Below, piece after piece: positions 6,208 to 10,329 of a stretch of DNA of 10,329 bases. The stretch is from the NCBI GenBank assembly GCA_020851835.1, contig JADZBZ010000142.1:1-10329 (forward strand), read 5' to 3'. The notes under the pieces were generated by a model. That model had not been told where the DNA came from. It searched no databases and saw only the letters and a program-made list of their open reading frames with translations. The translations under genes and the position numbers were made by a program. Each line of letters opens with the position of its first letter. Position 1 is the stretch's first letter. The DNA is from Acidobacteriota bacterium. Its GTDB lineage: Bacteria; Acidobacteriota; Vicinamibacteria; Vicinamibacterales; UBA2999.

Positions 6208-6240
6208 GGGGGGAGCGGCGGGGTTGGGGGGGTGTCAGGG
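6208..6240 (+). other. G-quadruplex motif in a convergent intergenic gap
   Basis: Four G-runs lie in 33 nt: G6 (6208-6213), G4 (6220-6223), G7 (6226-6232) and G3 (6238-6240), with loops of 6, 2 and 5 nt. This fits the usual four-run quadruplex rule. It begins 5 nt after the cytochrome stop, on the coding strand, and ends 26 nt before the end of the convergent peptidase gene. It may pause polymerase or form a structured 3' end for the cytochrome mRNA. No hairpin terminator with a T-run is seen here. Confidence 0.45.
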
Positions 6241-6266
6241 TTTCCTGATCTGCGGCAGCAGGGCCC

Positions 6267-7667
6267 TCACAGCTTGCCCGGCATGTCAGCCAGGACGTAG
6301 GCCATTACCGAGAGCGTCGCGATGCACCTGCGGAAGTCCTGCGGGTCCACCTTGTCGAGCGTGTCGGCGTTGGTGTGATGCCAGTCGAAGTAGTGCTCGC
6401 CGATAGTCCTGAGCCCGAGGCCCGGAACCCCGTCGCGCATCAACGGCTGGATGTCGGCCCCGCCACCGCCGGGCTCGATCGTGTTCGCCCCGATCGCCTC
6501 GAGCAGGCGGGCCACCGCTCGCAGCGAGGCCAGACCCGCGGTGACGCGGGGGCTGTCGCTTGCGGCCCCGGTGATGGAGAAACCGAACCCGACCGGCTGT
6601 TCGGCCCCACCATCCATTTCAATGGCCGCCACGTGGCGGCCGACGGTGGCTCCGAGCCCCTCACGATACGCGCGTCCGCCGCGCCCGCCGTTCTCTTCGT
6701 TGACCCACGCCACGGCCCGCACGGTCCGGCGCGGCTTCAAGCCGAGCTGCTTCATCAGCGCGACCGCCTGCCATGCCGCCATCATCCCGCTCCCATCGTC
6801 CTGGGCTCCCTGTCCGACGTCCCACGAGTCGATGTGTCCGCCGAGCACGACGACCTCGTCTGGAAACTCGCGACCGACGATCTCGCCCATGACGTTCGCC
6901 GAGTCCGCGTCGGGGCGCGTCTCGGCCTCCATCACGAGCTGGACCTTGACCTCCTGGCCCATCGCCGTCATCTGGCGCAGCCACGCGGCGTCCTCGACGG
7001 TGATGGCCGCCGTCGGAATCTTCTCCGGCACCGCCGGGTTGTAATTCATGCCGCCCGTGTGCGGCGTGTAGAGGCTGTGGCCGGTCATCGAACGCACCAA
7101 TGCCGCCACGGCTCCGAGCTTCGCGGCGCGCGAGGCCCCACCCGACCGGTATTGCACTGTCTGCCCGTATCCCTTCCACGGCACGTCGTACACGACGATC
7201 CGGCCCTTCACCTTGTCGGGGCCGAGTTGCTCGAGCTCGTCGAAGCTTCCGACCACCACCACCGGGGCCGTCAAGCCCTCGGGCGGCGTGGCGACGCTGC
7301 CACCCAGGCCGAGCATGTTGAGATTGCGCTGCACGGGCTCGACGACGCGGGCCGACTCGCGGCCGCGAACCCAGTAGGGCACCTTCACCGGCTCGGTCCG
7401 GACGTTCTCCAGGCCGTCGGCCTTCATCTGCTCGGCGGTCCAGGCGATGGCGCGCTCGAGCCCAGGTGAACCGCTCAGACGGTTCCCGATGCGCGTCGTG
7501 AGATACGTCAGCTTCCGCCACCCTCCGGTGTCCACCAGGGCGGCGCCGATCAGGCGCCCCGCCACCTCCCGGTACTCCACATCCAGCGGGCGCGGCGTCT
7601 GGGCAGGCGCGATCGTTCCCGCGATCGCGATGGCCGCCACCAGAACGAGTCCGATCTTCATTCGCAT
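6267..7667 (-). CDS. Secreted M28-family metallopeptidase (carboxypeptidase Q/PGCP-like)
   Basis: A 466-residue exported zinc peptidase that would remove single residues from peptides outside the cytoplasm. A signal peptide (about 1-23, ending APAQT) is followed by the outer half of the M28 domain. A PA-type insertion comes next, about 110-245 (APVVVVGSFDE, GRIVVYDVPW, SRAAKLGAVAALVRS). The di-zinc core then has H278 and D280 in GGHIDSWD, D290/D291 in GAQDDGSG, the E324-E325 pair in VNEENGGRG (one catalytic base, one metal ligand), D352 in EMDGG, and H430/H431 in DWHHTNADT. All expected residues are present, so it should be active. The order of domains and the length match carboxypeptidase Q-like M28 enzymes of Acidobacteriota. 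The ATG at 7667 has AAAGGA 6 nt upstream; ATG at 7661 is an alternative. The gene starts 10 nt after the receptor gene, so they are probably co-transcribed. Substrate specificity is not readable. Confidence 0.93.
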   Translation of the reverse strand: MRMKIGLVLVAAIAIAGTIAPAQTPRPLDVEYREVAGRLIGAALVDTGGWRKLTYLTTRIGNRLSGSPGLERAIAWTAEQMKADGLENVRTEPVKVPYWVRGRESARVVEPVQRNLNMLGLGGSVATPPEGLTAPVVVVGSFDELEQLGPDKVKGRIVVYDVPWKGYGQTVQYRSGGASRAAKLGAVAALVRSMTGHSLYTPHTGGMNYNPAVPEKIPTAAITVEDAAWLRQMTAMGQEVKVQLVMEAETRPDADSANVMGEIVGREFPDEVVVLGGHIDSWDVGQGAQDDGSGMMAAWQAVALMKQLGLKPRRTVRAVAWVNEENGGRGGRAYREGLGATVGRHVAAIEMDGGAEQPVGFGFSITGAASDSPRVTAGLASLRAVARLLEAIGANTIEPGGGGADIQPLMRDGVPGLGLRTIGEHYFDWHHTNADTLDKVDPQDFRRCIATLSVMAYVLADMPGKL

Positions 7668-7673
7668 CGCGTG

Positions 7674-7679
7674 TCCTTT
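7674..7679 (-). promoter_or_regulatory. Ribosome binding site of the M28 peptidase, overlapping the receptor stop codon
   Basis: AAAGGA on the minus strand lies 6 nt from the ATG at 7667 and shares two bases with the TAA (7678-7680) of the receptor gene. This arrangement suggests translational coupling of the two genes. Confidence 0.65.
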
Positions 7680-10329
7680 AGAACAGGATCTTTGCCGCCA
7701 GTTGCACGTTGAACGGCTCGCCGGCCCCGATGCCCGGGGCGCCGCCGGCGTTGCGCGTGTTGGTGATCACGCCAAAGCTCGTCGAGCTAGACATCGAGAG
7801 GCCGGGGTTCGCCCAGTTGATGGTGTTGAACAGATTGAAGATCTCACAGCGCAGTTGCAGCGACGCGCCGCCGCGCAGCTTGGTCGTCTTGAACACCGAC
7901 AGGTCCACGGTATTGAAGCCGGGACCGTACAGCGCATTGCGCGCCAGATCCCCGTAGGTGCCGAGCGCCGGCAGGGCGAACGCCGCCGGGTTGAAATACT
8001 GGACCGACCGCGGCGTCGCGGCCTGGGGCACGTTGGCGTACGGATCGCCGACGAGATTGGGTCGGTCCCTCAGGGCACCCGTGCCGCTGCGATCGGTCCC
8101 GGTCGTGATGTTGAGGGGGCGGCCGCTCTGGAGCGTCACGATGGTATTGACCTGCCAGCCCTCCCCGAGTCGCCCCATCCCCAGCTCGGGAACGTTGTAG
8201 GTGAAGCCGGCGGTCATGATGTGGCGGATGTCGAAATCGGCATTGCCCCAGTCGGCGTCGATGTCCAGCGAATTGAGCGGCAGGGTGTTTCGCGCCTCGG
8301 AGCCGTTGTCCCGTGCGTGCGAGTACGTGTAGTTCAAGCGGCCCGAGAGACCGTGCCAGGCGCTCTGAACGAGCGACAGTTGCAGCGAGTCGTACTTGGA
8401 GCGGCCAATCGACTCGAGCTGGTTGATGGACGCCAGCTCCGGATACTGCGTGGCGAAGGGCCGGCGCGCCTGCGACAGGCCGGCGGCGCTCGGCGTCGGC
8501 GCGTTGATATCGCGCATGAGCGCCAGGCGATGGCCTCTCGACCCGACGTAGCCGACCTGCGCGATGATCGAAGAGCTGAGTTGCTGCTCGACGTTCACGT
8601 TGAAGTTGATGACGTAGGGCAGCTTCAAGTCCTGGCTCACGGCAAAGGCGCCGTACGGCGGCACAGGAGTCGTCCCGAAAATCGGCACGCCATCCGCGAC
8701 CGTCTGGCCGCGCTGCGTGATCGAGAACACGGGCGTCTCACCCCCGGGGTTGTTCCCGACCCCGAGCGCCCCGCCGTTGGCAAAGCCGGTGTTCGCCGTG
8801 AAGAACGCGACGGCGAGCATGTCGTAGAAGAGGCCGTAGCTGCCGCGAATCACCGTCTTGCGGCTCTCCGTTGGCACCCAGCTGACGCCCACGCGCGGCG
8901 AAAACGCGTCCTTCTGCGACGGATACAAACTGTCGGTGGACACCATGCCCTGGTCGGGCAGAAAATTCGTCAGCTTGCCATCGCTGGCGCCCAGGACTCC
9001 AGGCAGCGTGTACCGCGCCCCGAAGTTGACCGTCAGATTCGGAGTGACCGTCCACGCGTCCTGGAAGAACAGGTCGGCCGAGTTCTGGGTGTAGTTGTGG
9101 TGCGTGTTCCCGCGCACGACAATGCCCGTGAAGTAGCTGCCCGCCATGAAATCGGCCAGCGACTTCAGCGCCGCGCTCGCCTGCGATGCCGGCAGCGACG
9201 CCCACGGACCCACCGTGCCGTTGTAGGAGAACGTGCCGCGTTTGTTGCTGTCGTAGAAGACGTTCACGGCCCCAAAACGCACTTCACCACCGAACTTGAG
9301 CTGGTGCGCGCCGCGAGCGTACGACATGGTGTTCGTGAAGTGCAGCGTCTTGTCGATGCGTCCCAGCGGCTGCGTCCCGCCCACCGCGGCGAACCCGCTG
9401 ATCGTGATGTTCGGCGGGCCGGCCAGCACCGGATCCGAGACGCCGGTGTTGAACCCCATCGCGATCGGATCCGCCGAGATGTCGTACGAATTGAACGTCT
9501 GTTTGAAGTAGTTGTAGCCGACCACGAGTTGGTTCACGAGGTGCGACGAGAACACGGAGGTCGAAACCAGCGAGACGTTGTGCATGAGGCTCGGCACGGC
9601 CTGGAAGTACGCGAGGTACGGCGAGCCGGTGGTGGCCACCTGGTCGCCGCCGCCGCCGAAGTACCGCGTCGACAGGCTGTACTTGTCGGTGAACTGCTGG
9701 TCCACCTTGATGATCCCGTTGGCGCTGTCGTACGTGTTCTCGTCGGTGCTCACGAAGTTCTGGGCGGCCGCCGGACCGGTGCGGCTCGCGGCCGGCCAGA
9801 GAGCGAGAAGCCGCGTGGCTACGGGGTTGACGGGCACCCCGAACCGGCCCAGCAACTGGGTTGCGCTCGCCACCCACGCTTCCGACGGCGCCGTGGTCGG
9901 AATCGTGTTACCGGCCGTCAGCTTCTGGATCTCGAGGGTCGAGAAGAAAAACGCTTTGTTGCGGAGGATCGGGCCGCCCAGCGAGAAGCCGTACTGGTTG
10001 TTGCGGATCGGCCGCTTCGGCGTGCCCGGCGCCGCCACCGGCGAGGTCGCCGACAGCTTCTCGTTCCGGTTGAAGTAGTAACCCGAGCCGTGGAAATTGT
10101 TGGTGCCGGACTTGATGACCAGGTTCACCGTGGAGCCCGCGTTGCGCCCCGTCTCCGCCTGCCCGCCGGACTGTACCGAGAACTGATCGATCGCCTCGAT
10201 GGGAAGCAGCGTCCCGGCAATCCCGGACACGCCGCCCTGGTTGACGGCGGCAGTGTTCTGGAACGCGTCATTGTTGTCGGCGCCGTCGATCTGGTAGTTG
10301 TTGCCGCGGGACCGGACGCCGTTCACCGA
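7678..10329 (-). CDS. TonB-dependent outer-membrane receptor, Oar-like (5' part outside the window)
   Basis: The window holds the last ~883 codons; the frame stays open at the edge, and the leading GTG at 10326 is an internal valine (SVNGVRSRG), not the start. The visible part begins in the plug domain: RSRGNNYQIDGADNND, PIEAIDQFSVQSGGQAETGRNAGSTVNLVIKSGTNNFHG and the following GSGYYF are typical of Oar/SusC-like receptors of Acidobacteriota. The missing N-terminus should hold a signal peptide and a carboxypeptidase regulatory-like domain. The rest is a 22-stranded-type beta-barrel with aromatic-ended strands and long loops. The protein ends in QLAAKILF, with a terminal phenylalanine as in outer-membrane beta-barrels. 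In the family such receptors import, or export and anchor, larger substrates at the outer membrane with energy from TonB. Its substrate is unknown; the adjacent secreted peptidase suggests peptides. Confidence 0.93.
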   Translation of the reverse strand, partial: SVNGVRSRGNNYQIDGADNNDAFQNTAAVNQGGVSGIAGTLLPIEAIDQFSVQSGGQAETGRNAGSTVNLVIKSGTNNFHGSGYYFNRNEKLSATSPVAAPGTPKRPIRNNQYGFSLGGPILRNKAFFFSTLEIQKLTAGNTIPTTAPSEAWVASATQLLGRFGVPVNPVATRLLALWPAASRTGPAAAQNFVSTDENTYDSANGIIKVDQQFTDKYSLSTRYFGGGGDQVATTGSPYLAYFQAVPSLMHNVSLVSTSVFSSHLVNQLVVGYNYFKQTFNSYDISADPIAMGFNTGVSDPVLAGPPNITISGFAAVGGTQPLGRIDKTLHFTNTMSYARGAHQLKFGGEVRFGAVNVFYDSNKRGTFSYNGTVGPWASLPASQASAALKSLADFMAGSYFTGIVVRGNTHHNYTQNSADLFFQDAWTVTPNLTVNFGARYTLPGVLGASDGKLTNFLPDQGMVSTDSLYPSQKDAFSPRVGVSWVPTESRKTVIRGSYGLFYDMLAVAFFTANTGFANGGALGVGNNPGGETPVFSITQRGQTVADGVPIFGTTPVPPYGAFAVSQDLKLPYVINFNVNVEQQLSSSIIAQVGYVGSRGHRLALMRDINAPTPSAAGLSQARRPFATQYPELASINQLESIGRSKYDSLQLSLVQSAWHGLSGRLNYTYSHARDNGSEARNTLPLNSLDIDADWGNADFDIRHIMTAGFTYNVPELGMGRLGEGWQVNTIVTLQSGRPLNITTGTDRSGTGALRDRPNLVGDPYANVPQAATPRSVQYFNPAAFALPALGTYGDLARNALYGPGFNTVDLSVFKTTKLRGGASLQLRCEIFNLFNTINWANPGLSMSSSTSFGVITNTRNAGGAPGIGAGEPFNVQLAAKILF

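Noticed and set aside
6235..6248. Small hairpin TCAGG-GTTT-CCTGA as a terminator
   Set aside because: A 5-bp stem is weak and no T-run follows; such hairpins are common by chance.
10324..10326. GTG as the start of the TonB-dependent receptor
   Set aside because: The frame is open through the window edge and the residues there (SVNGVRSRG) belong to the middle of the plug domain.

Overview
The window is about 10.3 kb of GC-rich, densely packed bacterial DNA. It holds eight protein-coding genes, two of them cut by the window edges. I see no RNA genes, insertion sequences or CRISPR arrays. Three things suggest an Acidobacteriota bacterium, perhaps the Vicinamibacteria group: the high GC, a large Oar-like TonB-dependent receptor next to an M28 peptidase, and a cupredoxin lipoprotein of the 'carboxypeptidase regulatory-like' type. 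This assignment is inference from gene content; no marker gene is present.

Layout. (1) 3-395 (+): the C-terminal end of a P1B-type heavy-metal ATPase. (2) 396-515: a short gap with a perfect CRP/FNR-type palindrome (TTGCG-N4-CGCAA) and a possible -10 box. (3) 516-1244 (+): a Ric/ScdA/YtfE-type di-iron protein for repair of nitrosatively damaged Fe-S clusters. (4) 1250-1274: a strong GC hairpin between convergent genes. (5) 3340-1304 (-): a two-gene operon of U32-family proteins. Their cysteine layouts resemble the O2-independent hydroxylase pair UbiV (first gene) and UbiU (second gene). (6) 3341-3562: a divergent intergenic region with an inverted repeat. (7) 3563-6203 (+): a two-gene operon for a periplasmic lipoprotein with an amicyanin-like copper site and a seven-haem c-type cytochrome. 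(8) 6204-6266: a convergent gap with a G-quadruplex motif. (9) 10329-7678 and 7667-6267 (-): a TonB-dependent outer-membrane receptor, cut by the window edge, followed at 10 nt by a secreted M28 (carboxypeptidase Q-like) metallopeptidase.

Working together. Three neighbouring units deal with redox or metal chemistry: Fe-S repair, a probable pair of Fe-S U32 enzymes, and a copper protein plus multihaem electron-transfer chain. The ric promoter layout suggests control by an NO- or O2-sensing CRP/FNR regulator. This fits life at changing oxygen or nitrogen-oxide levels. The receptor and peptidase form a separate unit, probably for handling peptides at the cell surface.

The most interesting points are the UbiU/UbiV-like pair without any visible ubiquinone gene, the extra cysteines in the UbiU-like member, the palindrome upstream of ric, and the fused 2+5 haem cytochrome beside a copper protein.
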